The position numbers were made by a program, and so were the translations under genes. The notes under the pieces were generated by a model. That model ran no database searches. It was not told where the DNA came from and was given only the letters and a program-made list of their open reading frames with translations. A stretch of 64,000 bases of DNA from assembly GCF_040183065.1 (NCBI RefSeq), contig NW_027185566.1, forward strand, positions 744,001-808,000. Direction: 5' to 3'. Each line of letters opens with the position of its first letter. Position 1 is the first letter of the stretch. Positions 51,727 through 61,275 of this stretch are shown here, one piece after another. This DNA is from Periplaneta americana (lineage: Eukaryota > Arthropoda > Insecta > Blattodea > Blattidae).

Positions 51727-51737
51727 AGGGGAATATT

Positions 51738-53015
51738 ATGAAAAAATGGATGGTAATGATTATGATGTCTTTGACTTTTTTGACTTCAGCTTTTGCACAA
51801 GATAAAAATCCTCATGTAATTGTACAACAAGGTGCCAATTTACCAATTACACAACTCACATTTTTTGTTCCTATGGGTACTGCTGTGTTGGACCAAATGG
51901 GAGGAGAAACGGCTCTTTTAAAAAAAGTTATTGCTCAATCCATATTGGGAGAAATTATAGAAAACTACGGAGGAAGCTATTCTATTGATACCTCTTCTGA
52001 TTCGTTTGCTTTTCAACTGACTCTGTTGACTGAAAAAATAGAAGATTTTCTACAAGAGTTTATCCCCGCACTCCAATCTTTTGAAATTAAAGAAGATCTT
52101 GTTGAAGTGGCTAAACAACAACTTATGGAAGAGCTACAAAGCTTTAATAGTAACCCCAACCGTAGATCTTATGCCCTATTTTTGGAAAAAATATTCTCTT
52201 TTACCCCTCATTCTGCCCCTCACCCTTACGGGAGAACAAAACTAGGTACAGAAAAGTTTTTCTCTCTTTCCAATACAGCATATAAAGAGACTCTAAAAGA
52301 TATTTGGAACCAATTATTTAATAATAAAAATTCCCTTTACTTGATTTTAGCCTCTGCACAGCCCGAGAAATACCAAAAACTTCTCCATAATATTTGGGAT
52401 TCTTTTTCTGATGAGACTCACTCCATTCCAGAAATTCCCGCTGTACAATTTTTAAAAAAAACGGCACAATGGTCCGTTCAAGATACATCCCTATCTCAAA
52501 GTTTTGTTCATGTGGGATTTCTTTTACCTCCTACTCCACTGGAACAAGAACATTTAATGATGATGTTTCAAGAAATTATGGGAGGTGGATTTAATTCCCG
52601 CTTATTTAAGATTTTGCGTGCTCAACATGGACTCTCTTATTCTCCACACGCTATTTTTTCATCCGCCCTAAAAGCAGATATTTTTGATATTTTCTATTCT
52701 ACAAAAACACTCAGTACCAAAGAAAGTTTGAATATTGTTTATAAAATATTGGACGATCTAAAACAAAACGGAGTCACTCAGGACGAGTTTGATACAACTA
52801 AAAAACTGGTTTATAACAGCATTTTAAGACTCGGTGAGGATAACGCCAGTTTAAATCAAGTCATTGCAAATGATATTTTATATAAAAGAAAACTAGGAAG
52901 TATTCAAATATTAGAAGAGCAAATCCGAAACTCTTCTGTGGAAGATTTGAATACTTTTATTAAAAATATTTTAAATACTTATCCAAATGTTACATTTGTC
53001 CTAGGGGAATCGTAA
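51738..53015 (+). CDS. Secreted M16-like protein, zinc motif absent
   Basis: The 425-residue product has a signal peptide (MMSLTFLTSAFA) and the two-lobed pattern of M16 peptidases. The M16 zinc motif HxxEH is missing where MGGETALLKKVIAQSI stands. The second lobe keeps MMFQEIMGGGFNSRLFKILRAQHGLSY, which resembles the late M16 R/Y segment. It is therefore probably not a peptidase, perhaps a partner of an active M16 protein encoded elsewhere. GGGG precedes the ATG. Confidence 0.72.
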   Translation: MKKWMVMIMMSLTFLTSAFAQDKNPHVIVQQGANLPITQLTFFVPMGTAVLDQMGGETALLKKVIAQSILGEIIENYGGSYSIDTSSDSFAFQLTLLTEKIEDFLQEFIPALQSFEIKEDLVEVAKQQLMEELQSFNSNPNRRSYALFLEKIFSFTPHSAPHPYGRTKLGTEKFFSLSNTAYKETLKDIWNQLFNNKNSLYLILASAQPEKYQKLLHNIWDSFSDETHSIPEIPAVQFLKKTAQWSVQDTSLSQSFVHVGFLLPPTPLEQEHLMMMFQEIMGGGFNSRLFKILRAQHGLSYSPHAIFSSALKADIFDIFYSTKTLSTKESLNIVYKILDDLKQNGVTQDEFDTTKKLVYNSILRLGEDNASLNQVIANDILYKRKLGSIQILEEQIRNSSVEDLNTFIKNILNTYPNVTFVLGES

Positions 53016-53969
53016 ATGCAGAAAGATAATCTTATTCTTCGTGGTAAATTGGTTGATTTTGATAGAGGTTTATTTGGAATCTTTCTTGTTGTTATTGATA
53101 GAAAAGAAGATAATAGTGCTTTTTATGTCAATGCCGCTTTGGGTAAAAGTCAGTTTATCAGTGTTTTTGATACAGGAAATCCTCCATTAGAAGAACTCCT
53201 CAAAGGGATTACCGACCTAATTTTAAGAGGAGAGGCAACAATACAGGATTCCAAGAAGTTAGAAAATATTCTCTCAAAAAACAAAAATCTCATTACAAAA
53301 CTTTTAGAACAAGAAGATATGCAAAATACATTGCATATGGCTCTATCTTCTAGACTCAATCTGTTTTTTGAAGCTAAATTCACTCTCACACTGGAATCTC
53401 ACTTGAGTACTGAAGTTTACCAATATCACGATATTATCTCGGAAATCGCTTTGAAGTTCTCCTATGAGGAAACAAATACATTCCGAAAACAGTTTGCCTT
53501 GCCCAATGATGTAGATATTATAAAGTTAGATCCCTATCTTTCCGTAAATGGAAAATATACCATGTCTTTACAAAAAGGAGATCTGATTTACTGTACTCCT
53601 CATAAAAGCATATTGGAAAACAAAATTCTTATTCAACACCACGATTTAATGGATGATAAAGGAGAATTTAAAAAACTCATTGGTACGGTAGAACATATTA
53701 AAACCGCCCAAGATAGTCTTGTTCTCATTGTCCAAGCCGCTCCGTCTCTATATGGAATCGTGGAAGTCGGTAACAATGTCCTCATTGAAGTTCCTGTTGT
53801 TGCCGATCATGAAGAGACTGAAGAAGACCTATTAAGAAGTATAGAAAGTAAAGAACCCTTCAATGTAAGTGAATATATCACTAAAATAGTACAAAACCCT
53901 GTGTACATCATCTCCTTAGTCATCATTTTACTGGTACTGATATTTTTAGTATACGGCGGATTTTTATAA
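53016..53969 (+). CDS. Tail-anchored membrane protein of unknown function
   Basis: The 317-residue protein has no signal peptide and one C-terminal membrane helix (VYIISLVIILLVLIFLVYG). The soluble part has a helical middle and a closing beta-rich part (QDSLVLIVQAAPSLYGIVEV). I cannot name a family. It starts directly after the M16-like stop. Confidence 0.65.
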   Translation: MQKDNLILRGKLVDFDRGLFGIFLVVIDRKEDNSAFYVNAALGKSQFISVFDTGNPPLEELLKGITDLILRGEATIQDSKKLENILSKNKNLITKLLEQEDMQNTLHMALSSRLNLFFEAKFTLTLESHLSTEVYQYHDIISEIALKFSYEETNTFRKQFALPNDVDIIKLDPYLSVNGKYTMSLQKGDLIYCTPHKSILENKILIQHHDLMDDKGEFKKLIGTVEHIKTAQDSLVLIVQAAPSLYGIVEVGNNVLIEVPVVADHEETEEDLLRSIESKEPFNVSEYITKIVQNPVYIISLVIILLVLIFLVYGGFL

Positions 53970-53972
53970 GTT

Positions 53973-55736
53973 ATGTTCTTAAAAAGGCTATTATGGGGAG
54001 TGTTGCTGCTAAATGCATGTGCTATTGTAGAAAAAGAGCTAGAAAATAATGATACTGCTGTCAAAGCTCTTGGTGGACGAGTTTTGAGTATACCCACCAC
54101 TATTCAAGGTAATTTTAAAAACATCCAAGATAAAGACTACTATCCTATTTATGTCAAAAAAGCTGGGTATTACAGCATTGCCGTGGCACAAGCCAAAGGT
54201 TTTGACATTAAACTCTCTCTATTGAACAATGATACAAAACCTCTTGTTGTTGCTGACGATTACTATAAAAACTTTGGGGAACAAATCCCATGTCTGTTCT
54301 TAAAAAGACAACTTTATTATGTGCTGGTAGAATCTAAACCTCAAGCTTATCCTTCGCCTAGAGAAAATACAAACCCGGACTATACTCTCATCATACAGCC
54401 ATTTATATTAAACACTCAAGATAAACAGTTTAGTATGGACAGAGAACCTACTCCTCATATTCATGCTTTACAAAGCGTTTATAAAAATGTCAAACATTTC
54501 GGTTTTTTCCACCCTACTAATGATTCCAGCCTCTCAGACCCCTTGCTAGAAGATCTCGTAGAGTATATTTCTAGTATTACACAAAAAGATTATAAACCTT
54601 ATAAACTCACCTTGTATACATTTGATATTCCAGAATTAGGCAACTTTTTACTCCATTTACAACTTTCTGGTGTTCAAGATATAGATTCTGTTGTTGCTAT
54701 TTTTGATATAGATTCTTTTCACTCTATTTTAAAAGAAGGAACTGTCTCCAAAAATGGGTATCGCCTCATTATAGATGACAATGGCTACAATCAGCAAGAA
54801 ATTATTGAAGATTATAAAATCTCCGGCGGAAAACGTTATATTATCGCCTTAATAGGAACAAATCGACTGAATTATAAGCCTTTTCTTGAAGCCAGAAAAA
54901 ATTACTATCAACTTCTTTTCAATCTCAAATCTATAAAAAATAACACGGAACAAGAACCTAACAATACACTAGAAACGGCAAATATTCTCACAGAAAGAAA
55001 AATTTCTGGTAAAATAGAATCGCGAAATGACATGGATATCTTCTTTTTAAATCACACCGCTATACTGCAAAATGCCCCTCAATTTGCCACAACGGTAGAT
55101 CAAGATACCAGTTTTTTGGCGGACCTCCACTTGGATTTCACTCTTCCTAACTCTATCAAAATGGATATTCTTAATACAAAAGGAGAAACTATTAAAGAAA
55201 TTTCAAGTAACTCTCCCAGCGGTCTATCCCTATCTCTTCCTTCACTTTTTTTACAATCCCACCGCCCCTACTTCATCAAAATATCGCCTAGGAATTATGT
55301 GACCAAACCCATGACTTACTCCCTAAAGATAGATTTAAAAAACCAAAAACAAACCAGTAAGTACATAACAGAAGTAGAACCCAATGATTCTATTGTAACT
55401 TTTCGAAAAAATCAAGATGATCAATATTTAGTTTACCAAAATGCCAAAGGTCTAATCAGCTCCCCAGCAGACCAAGACACTTACTTTTACTCCGTTTCTC
55501 AAGAAACAAAGTATCGGTTTGAACTTTCAGCACTGCCTAAAACAGATCTTTTGCTAATCATTTACAATGAACGAAACCATATTGTTTTCTCCCAAAAAAC
55601 AGAAAAAGATTCTCCTTTAATATTCCATCTTCCATTAACGCCTGGAATGTACAAAATCATTGTCAAAAGCACTCAAAAAGAGTTTTATGATAAAGAAAAT
55701 TTTTATAACTTATCTATCATTCAGGCAGTTTCTTAA
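53973..55736 (+). CDS. PPC-domain lipoprotein
   Basis: The 587-residue product has a lipobox (LLNAC, Cys16). Three segments resemble bacterial pre-peptidase C-terminal (PPC) domains: ELENNDTAVKALGG with IQDKDYYPIYV, QEPNNTLETANILTERKISG with DMDIFFL, and VEPNDSIVTFRKNQDD with DQDTYFYSV. PPC domains are extracellular and often bind surfaces or partners. It is the last gene of the nusA-side run and overlaps the convergent ribBA stop by four bases. Confidence 0.8.
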   Translation: MFLKRLLWGVLLLNACAIVEKELENNDTAVKALGGRVLSIPTTIQGNFKNIQDKDYYPIYVKKAGYYSIAVAQAKGFDIKLSLLNNDTKPLVVADDYYKNFGEQIPCLFLKRQLYYVLVESKPQAYPSPRENTNPDYTLIIQPFILNTQDKQFSMDREPTPHIHALQSVYKNVKHFGFFHPTNDSSLSDPLLEDLVEYISSITQKDYKPYKLTLYTFDIPELGNFLLHLQLSGVQDIDSVVAIFDIDSFHSILKEGTVSKNGYRLIIDDNGYNQQEIIEDYKISGGKRYIIALIGTNRLNYKPFLEARKNYYQLLFNLKSIKNNTEQEPNNTLETANILTERKISGKIESRNDMDIFFLNHTAILQNAPQFATTVDQDTSFLADLHLDFTLPNSIKMDILNTKGETIKEISSNSPSGLSLSLPSLFLQSHRPYFIKISPRNYVTKPMTYSLKIDLKNQKQTSKYITEVEPNDSIVTFRKNQDDQYLVYQNAKGLISSPADQDTYFYSVSQETKYRFELSALPKTDLLLIIYNERNHIVFSQKTEKDSPLIFHLPLTPGMYKIIVKSTQKEFYDKENFYNLSIIQAVS

Positions 55737-56926
55737 AGAAGATGTCCCATTTTTTCTTTTTTAGTCTTGAGGTATCCTGCTCTTTGTTCATAAGAGGGAA
55801 CTACAGATGGAATTCTCGTTTGAACCTGTAAACCTTCTCTTTTAAGAACTTCTAGCTTTTCAGGATTATTGGTAATTAAATCTATACCCTTGACACCCAA
55901 AACTTTCAACATCTGAGTAGCGGGGGTATAGCTCCTTAAATCTGGAGCAAATCCTAAGGCAGTATTAGACTCTACAGTGTCTAAACCTTGTTCCTGCAGA
56001 GCATAAGCTTTAATTTTATTAACCAACCCAATATCCCTTCCTTCTTGAGAGAGATACAAAATAATCCCCTCCTTTTTTTCAGCAATCATCTTCATAGCTC
56101 CTATGAGTTGATCTCCACAATCACACTTAAGACTATGAAAAATATCTCCTGTCAGGCAAGAAGAATGGAGTCGAGTCAAAACATGTTCTTTCCCCGTTAC
56201 ATCCCCCATAGTCAAAGCAACGTGTTCTTTCTGATTAAAAGGATCAATAAAAACGTGGATCTGAAATTCCCCATATTCAGTAGGTAACTTAGCAATAGCC
56301 GCCTCTTTATAAAAGATTTCTTTAGCTTCTCTGGACTGTTTAATCTGCTCTATAGAACAAATTTTCACTCCAAGTCGTTTTGCCAAAGGAATCAAATCTT
56401 TTTCTAAACGAGCCATACTTCCATCAGGATTTAAAATTTCACAAATCACAGCAACAGAGTGTAAACCTGCCATACGCATAAGATCAATACTCCCTTCTGT
56501 ATGCCCTGGTCTTTCTAAAACTCCACCTGATTTGGCAATAAGAGGAAAAATATGCCCAGGTCGGCGGAAGTCTTCCGCTACCGCTCTAGGATTAGCTAAA
56601 GCCAACACAGTCTCCAATCTATCCGCCACACTAATTCCTGTCGTCACATTGGAAAAAGCATCCACAGAAACAGTAAAAGCTGTTTTATGTGGGTCCGTAT
56701 TCTCGGTTACCATAGAATGGAGATTTAATTTTTGGGCAATATCCAAAGAAACAGGAACACAAACCAGACCCCTTGCCGTATTCACAAGAAGCTCCATATT
56801 TTTATAACTGGCTAATTCTGCTGCAAAAACAAAATCTCCTTCATTTTCACGATTCTCATCATCTACTAAAATAATAGGTTGACCCAATTTCAAATCCTGA
56901 ATCACCTCTTCTAGTGTACTAAGCAT
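55733..56926 (-). CDS. ribBA: Bifunctional DHBP synthase / GTP cyclohydrolase II
   Basis: The 397-residue fusion catalyses the first steps of riboflavin synthesis. The N-terminal DHBP synthase half has PIILVDDENRENEGDFVFAA and GRPGHIFPLIAKSGG-like RRPGHIFPLIAKSGG. The C-terminal GTP cyclohydrolase II half has the zinc cysteines in SCLTGDIFHSLKCDCGDQL and LYLSQEGRDIGL. Residue order and length are standard. ATG 56926 follows AAAGGAAG. Confidence 0.96.
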   Translation of the reverse strand: MLSTLEEVIQDLKLGQPIILVDDENRENEGDFVFAAELASYKNMELLVNTARGLVCVPVSLDIAQKLNLHSMVTENTDPHKTAFTVSVDAFSNVTTGISVADRLETVLALANPRAVAEDFRRPGHIFPLIAKSGGVLERPGHTEGSIDLMRMAGLHSVAVICEILNPDGSMARLEKDLIPLAKRLGVKICSIEQIKQSREAKEIFYKEAAIAKLPTEYGEFQIHVFIDPFNQKEHVALTMGDVTGKEHVLTRLHSSCLTGDIFHSLKCDCGDQLIGAMKMIAEKKEGIILYLSQEGRDIGLVNKIKAYALQEQGLDTVESNTALGFAPDLRSYTPATQMLKVLGVKGIDLITNNPEKLEVLKREGLQVQTRIPSVVPSYEQRAGYLKTKKEKMGHLL

Positions 56927-56982
56927 ATAACTTCCTTTGGGATTCAAGCTCTGAGAATTTCAGAGCTTGATAAAAATAGATA

Positions 56983-57366
56983 CTATTGAATAAACGCCAC
57001 TGTTTCAATTTCAACAAGAGCATTTCTAGGGAGTTTAGCAACCTGAAAAGTGGATCTTGCTGGTGCGGAGTCCGCCGCAAAAAAAGTAGCATAAACTTCG
57101 TTCATATCTGAAAACTGAATTAAGTCCTGCATAAAAACAGTGGTTTTTAAAACTTGATTCATATTAGATCCTGCTGCTTCTAAGATAGCTTTGATATTCT
57201 CCAAAGATTGTTTGGTTTGTTCTTTAATACTCCCTGGTACAATATCCCCAGTTTTTGGATCAATAGGTAGAGCTCCAGAAACGTAAATCATGTTACCAAA
57301 TTGGGTTGCCTGACTATAAGGTCCAATAGCGGCTGGTGCATTAGATGTAGAAATAATTTTTTTCAT
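56983..57366 (-). CDS. ridA: RidA-family 2-iminobutanoate/2-iminopropanoate deaminase
   Basis: RidA hydrolyses reactive enamine/imine intermediates released by PLP enzymes. The 127-residue protein has the family start IISTSNAPAAIGPYSQATQ, MIYVSGALPIDP and the catalytic Arg in KLPRNALVEIE. AAGGAG lies before ATG 57366. Confidence 0.95.
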   Translation of the reverse strand: MKKIISTSNAPAAIGPYSQATQFGNMIYVSGALPIDPKTGDIVPGSIKEQTKQSLENIKAILEAAGSNMNQVLKTTVFMQDLIQFSDMNEVYATFFAADSAPARSTFQVAKLPRNALVEIETVAFIQ

Positions 57367-57445
57367 TCGAGTCTCCTTGAGAGGTTTTATGTACAAAACT
57401 GTACCTATACTTTAATAATAAGAAAATTTTCCAAGAAAGAAAATA

Positions 57446-58438
57446 TTATTTTGATTTCTGCTCAAAGATATAAGCGTGTTGAACAATAGTATGTAAATTA
57501 TTATACTTGGGTTGCCAATTTAAAATAGACTGAGCTTTTTGGCTATTAGCCACCAAACTACCAGGATCCCCCTCTCTTCTCCCTTCCACACGAGTAGGAA
57601 TAGTTTTGCCTGTAATTTGCTCTACAACACTCACCACATCCCTCACAGAAGAACCATACCCATACCCCAAGTTGAAAATATCGCTCTCACCACCATGAAC
57701 AAGATACTTTAAGCCTTGAACATGAGCATCCACCAAATCTTCCACATGCATATAATCTCTGACGCCTGTTCCATCTGGAGTAAGATAATCGTCACCATAA
57801 ATAGGCAAATAATCTCTTTTACCTGTGGCTACCTCTAACGCTCTGGCAATTAAATGAGAAGCATTTTTAGTTTTCTGTCCAATTCTCGCCTGTGGATCTG
57901 CTCCAGCTACATTAAAATAACGGAAAGTTACAAATCGAAAAGGAAGATGATTTTCAGAAATTTTCAAAATTTTATCCACCATATGTTTGGAATCTCCATA
58001 CACATTGATAGGAGCATAAGGGGCATCCTCTAAAATAGGTTCTTGAGTTTGAGGTTGACCATAAACAGCCGCCGTAGAAGAAAATATAAAATAAGGAATG
58101 GACAACTCATCCATAAGACGAAGAAGATATAGAGTATTTTCAGTGTTATTTTTATAATACTTCCAAGGTTGTTCCGCAGACTCACCTACTTGAATAAAAG
58201 CAGCAAAATGAACCACAACATCTGGTTTAAATTGCTCTAAAGTCTGTTTAAGTTTTTGTTTATCATCTAGAGATGCCACTTCCAACTGCCCATAAAGAAC
58301 ATTAGTTTCATACCCATTGGAAAGATCATCATAAATCAAAACTTCTGGTAAAAAATCGTTCTGTTCATAGCAGTTTTTAACAAAATGGGAACCTATATAA
58401 CCTGCCCCACCTGTTACAAAAATTTTTATTTTTTGCAT
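57446..58438 (-). CDS. galE: UDP-glucose 4-epimerase
   Basis: GalE interconverts UDP-glucose and UDP-galactose. The 330-residue short-chain dehydrogenase-type protein has VTGGAGYIGSHF for NAD, VHFAAFIQVGES and the catalytic region SSTAAVYGQP with Tyr/Lys in NVYGDSKHMVDKIL. RYFNVAGADPQARIGQ also fits GalE. The start could be ATG 58438 or 58447. It is 22 bases after tRNA-Leu. Confidence 0.93.
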   Translation of the reverse strand: MQKIKIFVTGGAGYIGSHFVKNCYEQNDFLPEVLIYDDLSNGYETNVLYGQLEVASLDDKQKLKQTLEQFKPDVVVHFAAFIQVGESAEQPWKYYKNNTENTLYLLRLMDELSIPYFIFSSTAAVYGQPQTQEPILEDAPYAPINVYGDSKHMVDKILKISENHLPFRFVTFRYFNVAGADPQARIGQKTKNASHLIARALEVATGKRDYLPIYGDDYLTPDGTGVRDYMHVEDLVDAHVQGLKYLVHGGESDIFNLGYGYGSSVRDVVSVVEQITGKTIPTRVEGRREGDPGSLVANSQKAQSILNWQPKYNNLHTIVQHAYIFEQKSK

Positions 58439-58460
58439 ATTCCACATCCAAGGTTAATAA

Positions 58461-58544
58461 TACTCGAGGCGAGACTTGAACTCGCATGGGCGTACGCCCA
58501 CTACCACCTCAAGGTAGCGTGTCTACCGTTTCCACCACCCGAGC
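58461..58544 (-). tRNA. tRNA-Leu (anticodon GAG)
   Basis: The 84-base gene has acceptor GCTCGGG/CTCGAGT, anticodon stem CTACC/GGTAG with loop TTGAGGT, a long variable arm (TGGGCGTACGCCCA) and T arm GCGAGTTCAAGTCTCGC. CCA is not encoded. Confidence 0.96.
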
Positions 58545-58554
58545 ATATCCTTAT

Positions 58555-58583
58555 AATATACTGATTTTTGCAAAAAAATCCAA
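58555..58583 (-). promoter_or_regulatory. Promoter for tRNA-Leu and galE operon
   Basis: On the minus strand TTGGAT (58583-58578) and TATATT (58560-58555) are 17 bases apart, ending about 10 bases before the tRNA 5' end. Confidence 0.6.
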
Positions 58584-58612
58584 ATATCTTTTCAATCCGA
58601 CATTTACAAAGC

Positions 58613-58625
58613 ACCTACTGTAGGT
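58613..58625. promoter_or_regulatory. 13-base palindrome between divergent genes
   Basis: ACCTACTGTAGGT is a perfect inverted repeat around one base. A further GTAGGT half-site lies at 58672-58677. It sits between the tRNA-Leu promoter and the thioesterase gene and could be an operator; no regulator is known. Confidence 0.3.
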
Positions 58626-58728
58626 ATTTTATTTACATATCAAAATATTTATAGAACCCATATAAAAAACGGTAGGTTTGTTTTTAATAAAAAACACACT
58701 ATCTTTTATAAGTACTAGGGAGAGTGTT

Positions 58729-59154
58729 ATGCAAAGTATACCTTATTCTTATTTTGTACCTTATCAAATTGCTATTAGAGATATTAATTATGGGCATCAT
58801 GTAGGTGGAGATAGTATTGTCCATATCATTCATCAAGCTCGGCTCTCCTATCTGGGATCTTTGGGTTCTTTTTCGGAAAAAAATGTAGGAAATAATACAG
58901 GTTTAATTATGGCTTCCTTAGAAATTCAGTTTAAAAAACAGCTTCTGTATCAAGATAAAATCCGTATTTATATGGGAACATCTCAAATAAAAAAAACTAA
59001 TTTCACCCTTTCTTATACCATTATCAAAGAGGATGATACTATTTCTCACACTTGTCAGACTACTATGGCTTTTTTTGATTACTCGACACAAAAAATTTGT
59101 GTAGGACCTGAGCTTTTTATGGAAAAATTAAAATTAGAAACACCTTCCTTATAA
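58729..59154 (+). CDS. 4HBT/hotdog-fold thioesterase
   Basis: The 141-residue protein has a single hotdog domain with the start IRDINYGHHVGGDSIVHIIHQARLSYL and IMASLEIQFKKQLLYQDKIRI. The substrate, probably an acyl-CoA, is not evident. GGGAGAG precedes ATG 58729. Confidence 0.82.
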   Translation: MQSIPYSYFVPYQIAIRDINYGHHVGGDSIVHIIHQARLSYLGSLGSFSEKNVGNNTGLIMASLEIQFKKQLLYQDKIRIYMGTSQIKKTNFTLSYTIIKEDDTISHTCQTTMAFFDYSTQKICVGPELFMEKLKLETPSL

Positions 59155-59286
59155 AATAACAGAACAAAAAAAATAAGAGGTGTGTCAGTTTTTATTTTTT
59201 ACTAACAGATCAGATTTTTAATTAATTCTGCTTCTTAAGAAGCCGAAAAATTGACAAAAAAATTAAAAACTCATTTAGAACTAATA

Positions 59287-61275
59287 ATGAAAGAACAAGA
59301 AAAATATATTCAAAAATTAAAAACTCAGATTAAAAAATGGAATCATGAATACTATGTCTTGGCTCAACCAACAGTGAGTGATCGTGAGTATGACCGAGTC
59401 TTTGACGAATTAAAAAAGTTGGATCCATCTGCCCTTTCGGTTGGCTCCGATTTAAGTACCAATTCTCCTTTGGTAGAAGTCCCACATCGCTTTCCTATGT
59501 TGAGTTTAGATAAGGTCTATACTTTAGAAGAACTCCAAAAATGGCTCACTAAAACACCTGCTGATTTTTTTTCTATTGAACCAAAAATAGATGGTGTCAG
59601 TGTTTCTTTGGAGTATCAGCATGGGCAATTAGTAAAAGCTTTGACCAGAGGGGACGGAAATAAAGGGCTAGATATTACTCATAATATTCTCACTCTCTCT
59701 GAAGTCCCCAAACAGATCCAATCTCGAGATACTTTGTTAATTCGTGGAGAAGTTTATATGACTCGACAAGCTTTTGAAAAATTTAGAAATTTAGAGAATA
59801 TCCCCTATGCCAATCCAAGAAACCTAACTGCGGGGGTACTCAGAAGGCTTAATTCGTCGGATGTTGCCAAAGTTCCTCTGCAGATTTTTTTATACCAAGC
59901 TCAAAGACTCCCACAAGATTTTCAAACACGCCAAGATGCCCTAGAATTTCTTAAAACAGAACACTTCCCACTCCCACCTTATATCCATTTTTTCCATCAA
60001 AAAGATGATATTGGCAAATATATTGAAGAAATCCAGTCCAACCGGTCTCAAATTCCATTTGAAATAGATGGCTTAGTTATCAAAATTGACCGCACAGAAA
60101 TCCAAAAAGAGTTAGGAGAAACAGCACATCATCCGCGTTGGGCGATAGCATTTAAATTTGAATCTCCTACTGGAATCACCACCGTTCAAAATATTGTTGT
60201 TCAGGTAGGTAGAACGGGAAAAATTACCCCAGTTGCCCACTTAGCACCAGTAAAAATCAACGGTTCCACCGTAACCAAAGCTATTTTACATAATAAAGAA
60301 TACCTTGAAGCTTTAGAAATAGGAATTGATGACCTAGTCAGCGTTTCTAAAAGAGGAGAAATTATTCCTGCTATTGAGGAAGTCATTGAAAAAAAAGGCT
60401 CCCTTTGGCACTTACCCACTCATTGTCCTAGTTGCCATGCTATCTTAGTTGTACAGGGTGCCCATCATTTTTGTCCCAATCATACTTGTCCTGAAAGGGT
60501 AAGAATGGAACTCCTCTACTTTGTAAAACAGTTAGAAATAGATGGTTTTGGGAACTCTTTAATAGAATTATTGTATTATCAATTCGATGTAAGAAATCCA
60601 CAAGATTTGTGGACTGTGGACTGGGATCAACTGGAAAAACGAGAAGGGTTTGGGCCTAAAAAAGTTCAAAACCTACAAAATTCTCTACAAAAAACTCCTT
60701 CCAAAACCTCCTTTAAAAAACTTTTAGTTGCTCTAGGAATACCAGAAATTGGAGAAAATGCCGTTCAAATTCTTCTTGGAGAATCAAAATATAACTCATT
60801 AAAAAAACTACTCTCACTCACTACTCAAGAAAAAGAAGCACTGCAACAGCTCAAAGGGATTGGTCATAAAACCGCTCAAAGAATTGTAGAGGTTTTTAGT
60901 CCAAATTCTAAAACTGTTATCAATCTTATACAACTGGAAAAATTGGGGTTTGCACTAGAAGAAAATATAACAGAAAAAACCGATGAAAATTCCCCTCTAG
61001 TTAATACAATTTGGCTGCTCACGGGCACTTTTGAAAACTACAAACCAAGAGAACAAGCTGGAGAGATTATTAAAAAATTGGGTGGAAGTGTAGTAAAAAC
61101 ACTCACCAAAGAGGTCACTCATCTTTTATACGGACAAAAAGCAGGTTCCAAATTGACTAAAGCAAAGGAATCTAGAGTAACTTTAGTAAATGAAACAGAA
61201 TTTACTGAAAAATATGAACCCTTACTCGCTGGTATACCCAGCAATCAAAAAACAGAAACCTTATTTGAGATTTAG
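59287..61275 (+). CDS. ligA: NAD+-dependent DNA ligase
   Basis: LigA seals nicks in replication and repair. The 662-residue protein has the Ia domain (HEYYVLAQPTVSDREYD), the adenylated Lys in EPKIDGVSVSLEY and the OB fold. The Cys4 zinc finger (CPSCHAILVVQGAHHFCPNHTC, shown in part), helix-hairpin-helix repeats and a C-terminal BRCT domain (LLTGTFENYKPREQAGEII) follow. ATG 59287 is preferred to TTG 59251. Confidence 0.95.
   Translation: MKEQEKYIQKLKTQIKKWNHEYYVLAQPTVSDREYDRVFDELKKLDPSALSVGSDLSTNSPLVEVPHRFPMLSLDKVYTLEELQKWLTKTPADFFSIEPKIDGVSVSLEYQHGQLVKALTRGDGNKGLDITHNILTLSEVPKQIQSRDTLLIRGEVYMTRQAFEKFRNLENIPYANPRNLTAGVLRRLNSSDVAKVPLQIFLYQAQRLPQDFQTRQDALEFLKTEHFPLPPYIHFFHQKDDIGKYIEEIQSNRSQIPFEIDGLVIKIDRTEIQKELGETAHHPRWAIAFKFESPTGITTVQNIVVQVGRTGKITPVAHLAPVKINGSTVTKAILHNKEYLEALEIGIDDLVSVSKRGEIIPAIEEVIEKKGSLWHLPTHCPSCHAILVVQGAHHFCPNHTCPERVRMELLYFVKQLEIDGFGNSLIELLYYQFDVRNPQDLWTVDWDQLEKREGFGPKKVQNLQNSLQKTPSKTSFKKLLVALGIPEIGENAVQILLGESKYNSLKKLLSLTTQEKEALQQLKGIGHKTAQRIVEVFSPNSKTVINLIQLEKLGFALEENITEKTDENSPLVNTIWLLTGTFENYKPREQAGEIIKKLGGSVVKTLTKEVTHLLYGQKAGSKLTKAKESRVTLVNETEFTEKYEPLLAGIPSNQKTETLFEI

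Noticed and set aside
59251-59256. TTGACA before ligA as a -35 promoter element
   Set aside because: No acceptable -10 box stands 16-18 bases downstream.
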